NCBI RefSeq assembly: GCF_003369915.1
Contig: NC_046675.1
Span: 10,478,001-10,542,000 of the forward strand
DNA: 64,000 nt
Source of the DNA: Drosophila miranda
Taxonomy: Eukaryota; Arthropoda; Insecta; Diptera; Drosophilidae
Direction: 5' to 3'
Notes under the pieces: generated by a model
The model's input: the letters and a program-made list of their open reading frames with translations, nothing else
What the model was told of the DNA's origin: nothing
Database searches by the model: none
In this document: one piece after another, positions 11,505 to 23,322 of the stretch
How the letters are laid out: every line of letters starts with the position of its first letter
How positions within the stretch are numbered: the first letter of the stretch is position 1
Program-made: the position numbers and the translations under genes

Positions 11505-13942
11505 TCAGTCCTTAAACTTTTGTCGCACACAGCGCGGCATGGGGAACAAATACACGAGCATGTTAAACGCAGCCAGGCCCACAGCAAACGCACAAGATGC
11601 AGCCACATCAATGGTTTCCTGTAAGTACTTAGGATTTATAAATGCTGCTCAATATTAGATTATGTATAACTTACATCTGGATGTGGCAAGCCCAGACGCT
11701 CGTGCATAAAGTCCGTTGGCTTGGGGCAAATTACGGAAGCAGTGGGCGTACAATTCAACTTTCGCGTTTGGAAGGCGATGCTGTGCAGCAGGGAAGATGC
11801 GTAGCGCGTATGTGTGCCCTTGGTGTTGTCCTGCAGCCAGGGCTGTAACCCCTTGAAGGATCTTTAAAGATAACATCGAAACTATAATGTATGGCGATTT
11901 GGTCGTGTGTCATTGTGCTACCCACCGCACTGTACCACTAGCCAGGGCAATGCTGATGACCAGCGCATAGGTCACCGCGATGGCTGCATTGAAGGGAACC
12001 TTGACCACCAGGAGAAAGGCAATTGTGAGCTGTTCGGCGAGCACAAAACTGGACCAAAGTGCCACAAAAAGGTAGGCAAATACTATGCCGTTGTTGTACT
12101 TCAAATCCAGCAGCAATCTACGGTTAAGAAGACATTTAATTTGGAACTTGTTTCATGTTTTAGCGGGACCTACGGATACACCACACAGCTGGCTATGACC
12201 GCGGATACAGCAGAGAATGGAATGGATACGGCATTGTACGCAATAAGGAGAGTGGTGCCGGAGTACAGGCCCTCCGGGGTGTCTTGTGAGAGCTTCTTTC
12301 GCCAAACTGGAACTACAAGAGTCAACAAAGAACCTTAAGCGCGAATCTTAAAGGATGAAACCAAAAACCTACATAGAGATATGGTGGTCAGAATCCCGCA
12401 GCCATAGGACAATCCCAATATGTTCAGAATCATGCCATTTCTGGTGAAGAAGCCATGGGCATCGTCCTAGAAAATTCATATGTTGAGTTTATAGACAAAC
12501 GAGCGGAAAATGTAGCTGTTTACTTACCCCCACATTTGTATAGAAAGCCCAAAGAATGCTCAAGGCTATGGGAAGCAGCAGCAGTCGGAGGAAAAGCGTC
12601 TTCATGCCAACCAGACCGCAGGAGAAGGTGGATGCCAGCAGTTTCCTTAGAAAAGAAATAGCAAGTTACCATCTAAATGCATGTTCTACGATTGCGAACT
12701 TACAAGTACAGCATAACCCAGACTTTAAGCTCTCCCGGTTTTCCGTAGGCCAGTGGAACCTTGCCGGATCCCATGTTATTCAATGGCGCATCAGAGATAG
12801 GAGTTTCTCTGGAGAATCGTTCCACAAGCGCCTCGATTTGCTGGCTGGACTCCAAGAACCGATCACGGCTGCGACGATCCACAGTGGACAGGCAGAGATA
12901 ATACATGAGGGGATTCTCCAGCTGGGGGCAGGGAAAACCAATGCCATGGAAGTACTCCAGCATGGCGCGAGTGCCACCAGAGTAGACAACACCGCCCAGG
13001 CACAGAAACAGAGCACGATCCAAGAATGGGAACACATCGGAGCGTGGCTTCTCTAGCGAAAGTAAAATCCCACATCCAGTTTTCTTGGCCGTGTTGGATA
13101 GAATGGATATCAGCAGATAGGCGCTCAGGGGATCGAGTCCATGCGTAGGCTCATCCAGCAATAGCATTACTATGAGAGAAACACAATCGGTTATGTACAT
13201 TCCGTTGCAATCAAGGGTGGATGGACTCACCTGGATCTCTGACCAGTTGTATGCCAATAGCCAGGCGTCTCGCCTCACTGATGTTCAGATACTCCACACG
13301 CTTGTGGGCCACCTGCGATAGGGCCAAATCAGCCAGTACTTGTCGCACCTTGGAACTCTTTAGATAGCCACTCAACTGCATCGTATACCATAATTATTTG
13401 ATGTCTATATGGCAATGATAAACACTCACAATCGTTGGCGTGTAGTGGAGGGTCTGGGCCACCGTCAGGCCGGGCACAAAGGTGCAGGATTGTGTCACAT
13501 AGCCGCATCGCTGCTGGAACAAGGCCTTGGACAACGGCGATCCATTCAGCAGCACCTGACCGCGAGTGGCTCCATCGGCACGCCTTGAAATGACATCCAA
13601 CAAGGCCCTCTTTCCACTGCCTGAAATCAAGTGAATTACAAAACGTTAATTGGGTTAACTTTTCGCTGATCTGATCGTTTAGTTACCCTTAGAGCCCAGT
13701 ATGGCCATCACTTCGCCACTGTGGACGGTGAGGTTGACGCCTTTGAGCACCAGGGCCGAATTGCCGGCTCCATTGAAGCAGCCGCCGCCATCCACCTGTT
13801 GGGAGAACCAAAACAAAAGACTCTCATTGGAAGTGGAAGAAGTGGATGTGTTTCGGGGTGGATTGCATTCCAGTGCACTTGCCTCGGTGGTGTGGAATAT
13901 GTTGTGCGCTTCCAGTACGTAGTCGCTTCCAATCATTTTCAT
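11505..13942 (-). CDS. ABCG half-transporter, ABCG5-like (CG11069-type)
   Basis: Eleven coding exons: 13942-13883, 13795-13687, 13620-13430, 13375-13231, 13169-12704, 12645-12528, 12466-12373, 12312-12174, 12117-11926, 11861-11675 and 11618-11505; 604 aa, a normal length. Order is nucleotide-binding domain then six membrane helices. Motifs: P-loop GSKGSGKR (54-61; the usual Ser/Thr after Lys is Arg), signature region NISEARRLAIG (151-161; LSGGQ-type core lost), Walker B MLLLDEP with catalytic Glu175 and D-loop GLD intact, and the H-loop His replaced by Glu208. The family exports sterols or other lipids as heterodimers. The first intron (13882-13796, 87 nt) begins with GC rather than GT. A likely polyadenylation signal on this strand is at 11439-11444. 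The partner is probably the ABCG gene at 23323. The exon 9 acceptor (11862) is the weakest call. Confidence 0.88.
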
Positions 13943-15033
13943 AGCCACTTCAGCAACAACAAGAACGGTTTGTTTGTTTCTTGTTCTCCTGCTCTATGCC
14001 TCACACGCTGTCCGTAGTTCAAGAGCGGCTCAAAAACAAATGTTACAAAAGTGGTAGGTGGCTGTGCTCTCACTGGAACTAACAGGGTAAGAGAGAGAGA
14101 GAGAGAGGCAGAGAGCGGAAGCTACCATAAGTATTCTGAAATCACTTTCATAAAAAAACCACTTGGAACTAGCATCAGCAGTAAAAATTTAACAACCTAT
14201 TAATTATTGTATTAATATTCTTTGATTTTATATCATAATATATATATATATTTTTTACAAGAAAAAAAATCACTTGTTTAGAATACCGCTAACCTCCGCG
14301 GATACGTCCAAACCAACTGAGCGCGATCTTCCAACTGAAACTGTGGCTAGTGGCCCGAACCGATCGGAGCTAGCCCAAAGCCCGTCATTCCAATTGGCAG
14401 GCTGGAAAGAGAGCCACTCCGTTCTCACTGGAAGTACACACTCTCCGACTGAATCGCTTCCAACAGCTAGCAGCCAGAGCCAGAGACCAAGCGGGCTAAG
14501 ATGGCGTCCGGAGGCCAAGTTCAGTTCAGTTCGATTCCAACCGAGCAGCGAGAGAGTTGCCTCTGCAGAGTCGCGGTTCGGTGCGATCCGATCACATTTG
14601 CTGCCTGCGCACGGCGCTTGAAAACTAAATTCAGAATTCCAAGCAGAGAAAAAAAAAATTATCAAAAAAAAGTGGTGTTTCGCGGATGGAAATCTAATTG
14701 AAATGTTGTTGGCGTAACCAGAAAACAAAACCCAATGAAATACAATAAGTGCAAAATTCCAAATGGCTATGTGGAAGTGCATGCAAATGTTGGCTTATGA
14801 CAAATAAAATTGCCAATACAACAAAAATTAGTATAAAAAAAACAACAAGTGGTTCCATCAGAAACGCCAAATAAGATACAAGTGACGCGAGAGTGCGTGT
14901 GTGATTGTGCATCAGTGTGAGTGTGGTGTGTGTGCCTGTATCTATGTGGAACATGCAGACACTGAGGTAACTGCTGCCAACAGAACTGCCAACATTGTAA
15001 CCAGAAAGGAGCTGAGCCCCCCACAAGAGAAAT
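13943..15033 (+). other. divergent intergenic region and probable 5' leader exon
   Basis: This region lies upstream of the minus-strand ABCG gene. It contains a (GA)n run at 14091-14106, an AT-rich stretch near 14210-14260, and from about 14560 onward sequence typical of a leader exon. That leader ends at a good donor (AAT|GTAAGTG) near 15033. I infer it is the non-coding first exon of the plus-strand ABCG gene whose ATG is at 23323. No transcript evidence is available to me. Confidence 0.35.
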
Positions 15034-18000
15034 GTAAGTGTTGCAGATACAAACGAAGCGAACAGCAAGGGACAATACGTAGTAGATCTACAAATGTATC
15101 TCTGGGTGGACAACTAATTGGAGTTTGTACAACTGGTATTTACTGTTAATTGTATTAAACAACGCCAAGACCAACACTTGCCACCTCTCAAAGATACACA
15201 CATTCTCTGCAAAACCCGCTCAGACACAAAGATAGCTCTTCTAAGGTTCGAGGCGAGTACGAGTATCCACCACCACTGTTCCAGGCCCCAGCCAAGGCGT
15301 TGACGGGCCAGCGCTCCACGTTGGCTGCGGCTGCTCTCTCGGTCGTCACCATCGCAGGTCAAAGATCCCACAAGCGGGTTTTGTCTAGCAAACGCTTCGG
15401 CACTGCTGTGCTGTTCTGCTGGCTTCTATCTTTCCACTGCTTCCACCTTATTGCTCGCTCTCTTGCCCACTCTCTTTCGCTGTGGGGCCCTCCAGAACCA
15501 GAACCCAAGTGGCGGCCCAAGCCCCCCATTTAGAGCCAAAGCCAAAGCCAAAGCCAGAGCCATGGCCAAGTGCCCAACTGTTGTGTGCGAGCTTGTGTGT
15601 CTTGTCTGTTTGGTTTGGTTCTGTTCTTTTCTTTTCTGTTCGGTTCTGCGAGTGTGTATCTTTCAGATACAAGTTTCAGTTTGTTTGTTTGTTTGGCCGG
15701 CTGCCTTTGCTTAGCCAGTGCTCGGTGCTCGATGCTCGATGCGCGATGCTCAATGCTCGGTGGCTCAGTGCTCTCTGGGGATCATTTTTTGTTTGCTCCC
15801 GGCACCGTCTTGGCATTTCCTCTTTGCTATACCTGAAAACGGCCATAAACGCCACTGCCATTATTTGTTTGGCACCACCTGAAGATAGTTTTATATGAAG
15901 CTATAAAGATATGTAAGGTATATAAGCGTAACTGCTATATATACAGCTTCTACCGCGGCACATACATATGTATACAGAATCAGCGAGCGGCTGTCCTAAG
16001 CAACTTTCACATTCATTTTGCAATTTTCGATGCAGCTGCCAATCTTTGCCTCACAATCACTTTCAAAATTTTCGCCGTGAAACTTGATTTCTCGGCCCAT
16101 TCGGATGAGCTGCGCTGATCCCCAATCAGCAGCCCCCAGAACTCTTTTTTTTTTTAACACCATTCTCAGGGCCCGGCCGTAAATCATTGTCTCCGTGGGC
16201 TCTGCGGCCCTTCCCAATGCAGATTCTTGGCATCCACTAGGCTTCCATTTCCAAATTACTCGCACCTAATTACCCCGTCATGTCTTGGACGTGGACGTGG
16301 ACGGAGCGTACCGTACCGTTAGATTGCTGAGCCATGGCCAAGTCCATTGAAAAAGGTTTCTTTTGGGGGGCCGATGGCCCCCTCCGAAAACTGATTTCTT
16401 GTTCTTGTGCGCCGCTGGGCTACTGGGCTGCTGGGCCGCTGACTTGTTGTTTTGTTTTTCTTGATTTTTCCCTATTGTGGCTGTGGTTCTGGCGTAAATT
16501 AGTTAACAGTATTATTATAGCTGTTAACGGAGCCCTGATGATGATTTGTGGCTGCTGTTTACGTCCCCCTCCACAAAAAAATTAGAAAAAAAACCAAACC
16601 AAAACAGGAAAAAAAAACCCAAAGAACAAAGCCAAAAAAGTGCTTAGAAGCGACAATACTGACAATAACCTGGTATCTTGGAGCGATCGTAATTCAATTT
16701 CGAACAATTTCAGCTCCAATTCCAATGAAAATCGAAAGACTTAAGACAGCAACTCGGGGGTCTAGACAAAGAGTCCAAGAGCCAAGGCGCGGCCGCCAAG
16801 ACAACGGCAGACAACGGCGGCGGCTTAAACTCGAATTGATTGTCAGTTATGGCTTTGTGGGGAGTTTGGCAGCTACTCGCAGTCTCAGTCTCAGTCCCAG
16901 CGTGGGGTGGATGTGGGGTTTGGAGGGGCTATCTTTGGCTGGTCTTTGTCTTTGTCTTGGGGTCTAGGCAAGTTTTTGGTTCAATAAAGGTGGGGCTGCA
17001 TCTTGCTGGCCAAAACTTGTTCTTGTTCTGGGTACCCCGATTTTCAGTTCCCAGCTCCCAGTCGTAGTCGCAGTTGCTGTCCCTCAATTGAACCTTAGTA
17101 TGTGATCTGAGGTGATGTGATGGAATGGGATGTGTGGATGCTAGCTGGTTTATTCCGAGACGAATGAATCATTGCATTTAATGATCAACGGCTCTGACTA
17201 GCTCTCACTCGGATGAAGTCAGCGGCAGTCCAATGGCATGGATGAAGACCTGCTTGCTGGCCAAAGGGAAAACTTAACGAGTATGAAATTTAAATTCGAA
17301 ATTCCCCAGATGCACATAAAAGCTGCGACCATGAAAATCGTATGCATTGATAGATACGCCACACAGGGCCAGATAGCAAGTTAATTTACTTTTTATTATA
17401 ATTAAATTAACACACGAGACGCGGCAGAAGCAGAAGCAGAACAGCTGCATAATTAGGCGAAGAAAGTACATCTCTGCCTCGTGACTTTTGCGGCCATAAA
17501 AAGAAAAGAGAACTTAATTTCACTTGGCAGTTCACACAGACATGGCCACAACACTGACATAGAATCATGGATAGAATGAAGGATGGATTCAGAGATGTGA
17601 AGCGAAGCTCGAACGTGAGCCGAATAATTCGGACTTCGAATCCATGTCACTCAACAGAAAGAGACCCAGAGACCAGGTCGTGGGCTCTGTCTTCGTCTAC
17701 ATCTCAGGGGACATACATGGTTGTGTTTGTGGGTGTGTGTGTGTGTGTGTGCTGGGGGAATTTGGCCAAATACTCGTTCCCTCGTACATTTGTTTGTCGC
17801 ATTTTTATGCATGCAATGGCAACGCAGGGAACGGCACAGGGACTGCTGCTGTCTTTCTTTCCATTTTGTTTGTCATGGAATTTATGTCAATTAGCCAGAG
17901 CGTGTGTGGGCAAAAGGGGAGTGCCGCTGGCATGCAAATTTTACCCACAATTGTTGGCCACTTTCACAAGTCGTCTGTTGTGTTGCAACACAGGAAAGTG

Positions 18001-21000
18001 TTTCCCCTTTGTCTTGGGCTGCTGCTGTTGCTCGGCGTTAATTGCCTGTAAAGATGCTCAAAACTGAGGCAGAGTTTTGTATACCATTTTTGGCAATTAA
18101 TAAAACTGACCTTGCTTCAATTTTCTAACCGCACAAGCGAAAATGGAAAACCGAAAACCGAAAAACTGAAAAGCCAGAGCTGAAAGCCTTGCCGTGCCGA
18201 GCCGCATGATGAAAATCAACACCGCAATGAGACCCACCGCAGTGGATACGTCGTGGGGGCTATGCAGCCATGACGAATATTCGTTGACGGCGGCTGACAT
18301 TAGCGTTTTTTTCGCTCTTTTGGGGTCACAGTCAGCCACGGAGCGACGACGTCAGCAGAGTGGCGGAATTCTTGTGCTCGCATTTCTGCCAGCTTGTTGG
18401 TTAACTCATTTCTGGTTATGGCCCCGTGCCCCGGAACCCGGCTATTGCTCAATTTAATGACAATTTGTGTGCCAAATCCATTTGTACGCGAGCAACGATT
18501 TGGGTCAGCTCAAATACGGTTCGGAAACGCATTACAGGAGAGCGCCTATGATTAATGACTATTTCTCAGCCACAACAGATCATCAGACTCCTTCCACCTG
18601 CTGTCCTGAGCGCCTGCTCGCATTTCCCCCAGAAATATCTTTCACTCATAATCAATTTACTCGGCCCCAAAACTTTCACAAATTACGAGTATGTGTCTCC
18701 GTTCGGCTGCCATTCAAGATTCAAGATTCCCTCTCTTTGTGGCCGTCACTCTGACGAACTGAATGTCGTTTATCTGGCAGACACTTCATAAGCCCGAGCA
18801 TGTGTATGAGTGTGATCTGTGTATCTGTATCTATCGGCAATTTGCATACTCGTCCAGAAAGAAATACAGGCAAAGAAACGTGCTAAAAATCAAGCAAAAA
18901 CCCGAACAAAAATCTCCGAAAAACTCGAGTGTTCAATTAACACACACACAAAACATCTCGAATGCCGCGCATCGAGAGGGCCGGAGGGGTGTTTTATCAG
19001 AAAAAATTTCGTTTCGTCGGTGGAACAAGTTCAACAAACGCTGGAATGTTGGCCACAAGCGGGCAATCATTTAGTCTGTTAATTACCCCTGGCTTTGGCA
19101 TTAGTCAGAGCTCCGGTATGCACTGGGAGGCTGGGAGGTATTCAGATCTCGTTGCCGCCCATCGGCATATTTGTGGAAAGTCCTGAAAAAGGGTATAACA
19201 GATGCATGGCTTCAGGATAACCCGTTTGGACATAAAATATTGAATAAATTAAATTGGAATGAGCTCTCTCTGGCTAATAATAACCATTCAGTCAGTCGGT
19301 ACTCGTACTCCCTACAATTTTAATGGGTGTGTTTTTTTTATTATGCCATTTATCTTTGAGGTTTCTGATCAAGAATCTTAAACATTTGATGGAATGACTC
19401 AATGGGGCATTACAAATACCTCTTAGTGGGAGCTTGAGAGTATGCCTCGATGCGATGTGAATGTCGTTTCCTTTGTGCAAATGAATTGCAAATTACAAAA
19501 CTGCAGTTTTGCAGCCGACCCACTTTTGAGACACAGCCTCCGCTCCAGTCGCGAAATATTTTGCTGGCATTTATCATACGCCCCATGCGCCACAGCCACA
19601 AATTATGCCACAAGAGTTTCACTTTCTCACTAGGCAAAGCCCGTGCCTCTTTCTCTTTCTCTTGGACAGTCTGTCAGTGGCAATCAAAGGCCAGATTTTG
19701 ATTTGGGAGCCTGTCGGCTCGTTGTCGCTGACCTACCTGTTGCAGCGAGGAACAAGTTTGGGGTCTGGGGCAGGCAGACAGTGAAATGAAAACTTGGCCC
19801 CTTGCCTGGAGCTGGAGACATGATACCGGGTACCGGGTACCGGGTCAGGCTGGGCAAGGGAAACAGCTCATTTGTTAACCCAGTTTAATTGGCTTTTGCG
19901 TGGGAATGGAAATCTTTGCAAGATTCGGCATCTTTGAGGGCATCTGAGGCGCAGCGCAGGTCATTTGGGGGGCAGCTGTCTGCCTCTCGTTTGTAATCCA
20001 ATCAAGCGGACGCAAACGCACACCACTTGCGGCCAGCCAAGTGCCACACAAACGACCAGCGACCAGCAGAGAGAGAGCAACAAATTGTTATGGCCGGGGA
20101 CCACTTGGGCGCGCTCCATTAAATCATAAAATGTGTGCGCCGGCGATCAGTGACCGAAAAACCAAGTCGACAATGTCTTCTTGGTCGTCGCGATCGTTGA
20201 TGCTCGTGTCTAACTGCAGTTTTGCATCAATGGCCATGTGTATGGCTCTGACTCTGACTCTGGCCAAGACTAGGTCTCTGGCCAGACAGACGGAGAGACA
20301 CGCAACGGTTCTCTCGGAGTTGTCAACCGACAACCACTTCTCTCGGACAAGTACACTCGTACTCGTATCTGTGTCTTCTTCAAAATGCAGGACAGGCAAC
20401 GGGAATGCAGCATGACAGCAACGGGTCTCTGCAACATGTAACACTCTCCTCCACTGGGCTCCAGCCGGCTGGCCCGGCCAGTTGTCAATGCCAATTGACC
20501 TAATCGTTGTGGCTAAGCTGTTGCCAATAACCGTTTGGTCAATTACTTAGCGCATTGTGATTTATTCACACCAGCTTGACTCCGTTGACAGGCGAATATC
20601 CGCTGCACGGCAATGGAGTCGGAGTCCCAATGGAATCATGCAACAACAACTGACCCACATTGGCCAGGCCGCCGCATTGCCACATTGGCACATTGCTTAT
20701 GGCCGAGAAATAATCAAGTCTATGATATAATTCTGGCCCGGCTGCAACTGCAACTGTAACTCTCAGTTGGTTTCCTCGACTGCAGCGGAACTGCTTCTCT
20801 TGGAGGCTGGCATTTTTGGGCTGCACAGCTGCAGCTCGCTTTTCATGCTGGTGGCATGCAACCAGCAGAGCCAGTTTATAGACTACAATCAGAAACAGAT
20901 AGCAACGCAACGGAAGGCCACCCAATAGCTGGACAAAACAGTAACTGAGAACAGATTTAAGCCATCGAAAATATGTCCGACAACTGCTTTTATGTATCTT

Positions 21001-23316
21001 TAACTGAAACGTGCTCAAGCGGCAAAGCTCACCTCCGCTGATCATCATATATTAATCACTACGAATTAATTAATCTTCACCAACAACCACCATCAATCAG
21101 TGGCACTTCCTACCCGAACTGAAAGACCATCAGTTTTTGATAATTTGATGTCTTTAGTTTGAAACTAAAAGTCTTTTTTGATGAATTCACTTTCCTTTCC
21201 ATCCATCCATCCATCCATTGCTACCTGGCAATAGTGGCGTAGCTTTTTTTTGTGGGCTTCACGCACTTGTGCGAACAATGGAGCCATAGATACGCGTACA
21301 TTGAGTTACTTTGATATCTGTTTTGGAGTCGGCAGAGCATCATGATCGCATAAATCAATGCCGCCTGTCCCAGTCACAGTCGTAGCCGTATCATTGCCCC
21401 CAATACCATTCATTCATTACATGCATTACACACAAAGCGACTCTTTAGATGCCGCAGATCTGTATTTCTTTGTGCCCCCATAGTCTGCCCACTTAAGATA
21501 CATACACTTATGTATCTGCAGCAGTATCTGCAGCAGTTTTTGTATCTGTAGCTGTGTGGCATGGATGGCTTGTCTTGGGTTGTCAGTTCCAGGCTCTCGC
21601 GGGTATTAAAAACCTTTTGCTTGGCCGCTGGCGACGGCTCGCCAGCCACAACTTCCACTTTCACTCCGTTGTACTTGGCCAAGTGCAAGCAAAACGTTAA
21701 GACCAACAAAAACCCCCAGCAAATATTGTAATTGTGGAGGAAAACGATACAACAATAATAAACAAACAGAAACAAACAAACAAACAAAAATCAACTAAAA
21801 TGCGTTGAACTGGCAATAAGCGAGTAGAAAAATCCGTTTATGCGATTATGCCACAAACGATTTTAATTAAAACGAATTTAACACGCAATTAAAAGCGTTT
21901 ATACCCAGGCAACAATCTTTAATAAGCAATCATATCCAGCTGAAAGTTTAACTGGGGGAAAGGTATGCTGTAATCAAGGCGCCAAACTTTTCTCCGGCAC
22001 CGCCTTTCCAGCGCACAGCTTCACTTTCAGATGCCTACTAGCATCTGTGGTAATTACTACCTGGTGGAGAGTACCTGAGAGTACGACTGAAAAGTGGCAA
22101 ACATCTGTCTGGTCTGCGGCGGGTGCCGTTCACTTTCGCCAGGCAGCGTCATCGGCATCTCCGAGCCTCGTAGAACACTTGACTACGTAATCAGTGGGGT
22201 TGTGTGGTGTGTGTGGCTGCCACACTTCCACCCAAACGGAAATCCACACGCCTCGGTGCACTGCACCAATCCACAAACCAGACAGACACGGCCGGAGTCT
22301 GGGGCAGGTGCACTTGGAGTGCATTAGTTTGTTTGGCGTTTGTTTGAATTGCATAATGCGCCACATTTGGGCGCCTCTGCGGCTCATTTGCATGCCAGTT
22401 TTTCTTCTGTTTTTTCTGTTTTTTTGGCAATTAAAAACACAGCGACCGTGTCGAAATCAGCAGCAAAGCAACCGCTTTGTTCTCTCTTGCCTCTCAGGCC
22501 AAAGAAATAAGCTTCAACCGCTGAAAGACGAACACCCGATTAGGTTTCATTGTCTTTACGAGGGTTCTTTACGAGCACTTGTCGAGCAAGTAACCAATCC
22601 AGTGGTGACCGTGCACTTACCAAACAGATGAAGCTAATGAGAGTGCGTTTTGAGCCAACAAATCTTAAGGAAAGATACTCGGTAAAGAGGTGCATTCGTG
22701 CCGTATCCTATGCTGTAATCTACCTCAGTAGATCATTTAATAGTACCGAATGGTAATTCAAAAATGTGGAAACCACAATCATTACCTTTGCTTTGTGGCA
22801 ACGGAAGGGAAAAGCCCACAAATGGCAGTTGAAACTCGAACTGAGTGGGCATCAGAAACATCCACATTCCAAATCTATCCGCTCTCTAGCTGTTATAGAC
22901 GCCAAGATCCAAATAGACACATGATATAGTTCAAGGGTGAAACTCACTTCTGGCATAATAAATGTAGGAATATTCTTTGAAAATCTGAAGATACAATCAG
23001 GCAGTATATCTGCAAGGGTCCGTGCAGCCGAGAATCGGGCACAATTTCCGCTTTATGAATTGACAATGGCTGTGACTCTGACTCTGAATGAGACTCCAAT
23101 TCCGATTCAAACAGAGAATGCTGCCTGCTGCGTGTGGGGATATGTGAGCACCGGCATTGTCATTAGGCTAATTCCCGCCAATTATGAGTAATAGCAGCAG
23201 CAGCAGCAGAGACGGTAGCGAGTATTCTTGACCCAGTTTGACTCGGAATTAGCTTACGTTTTTGGCTCGAGCTCTTGAACTGACTCTCTGACCCGAAATA
23301 TTCGTTCTACTTGCAG
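15034..23316 (+). other. probable long first intron, no coding sequence seen
   Basis: About 8.3 kb without a convincing gene on either strand. It holds simple repeats: a GATGCTC-type run at 15720-15770, a TG run at 17731-17752, GGGTACC repeats at 19828-19845 and (CCAT)n at 21200-21219. The acceptor at 23316 (CTTGCAG) sits six bases before the ABCG start codon. Enhancers may lie here but I cannot point to one. Confidence 0.4.
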
Positions 23317-23322
23317 ACCATC

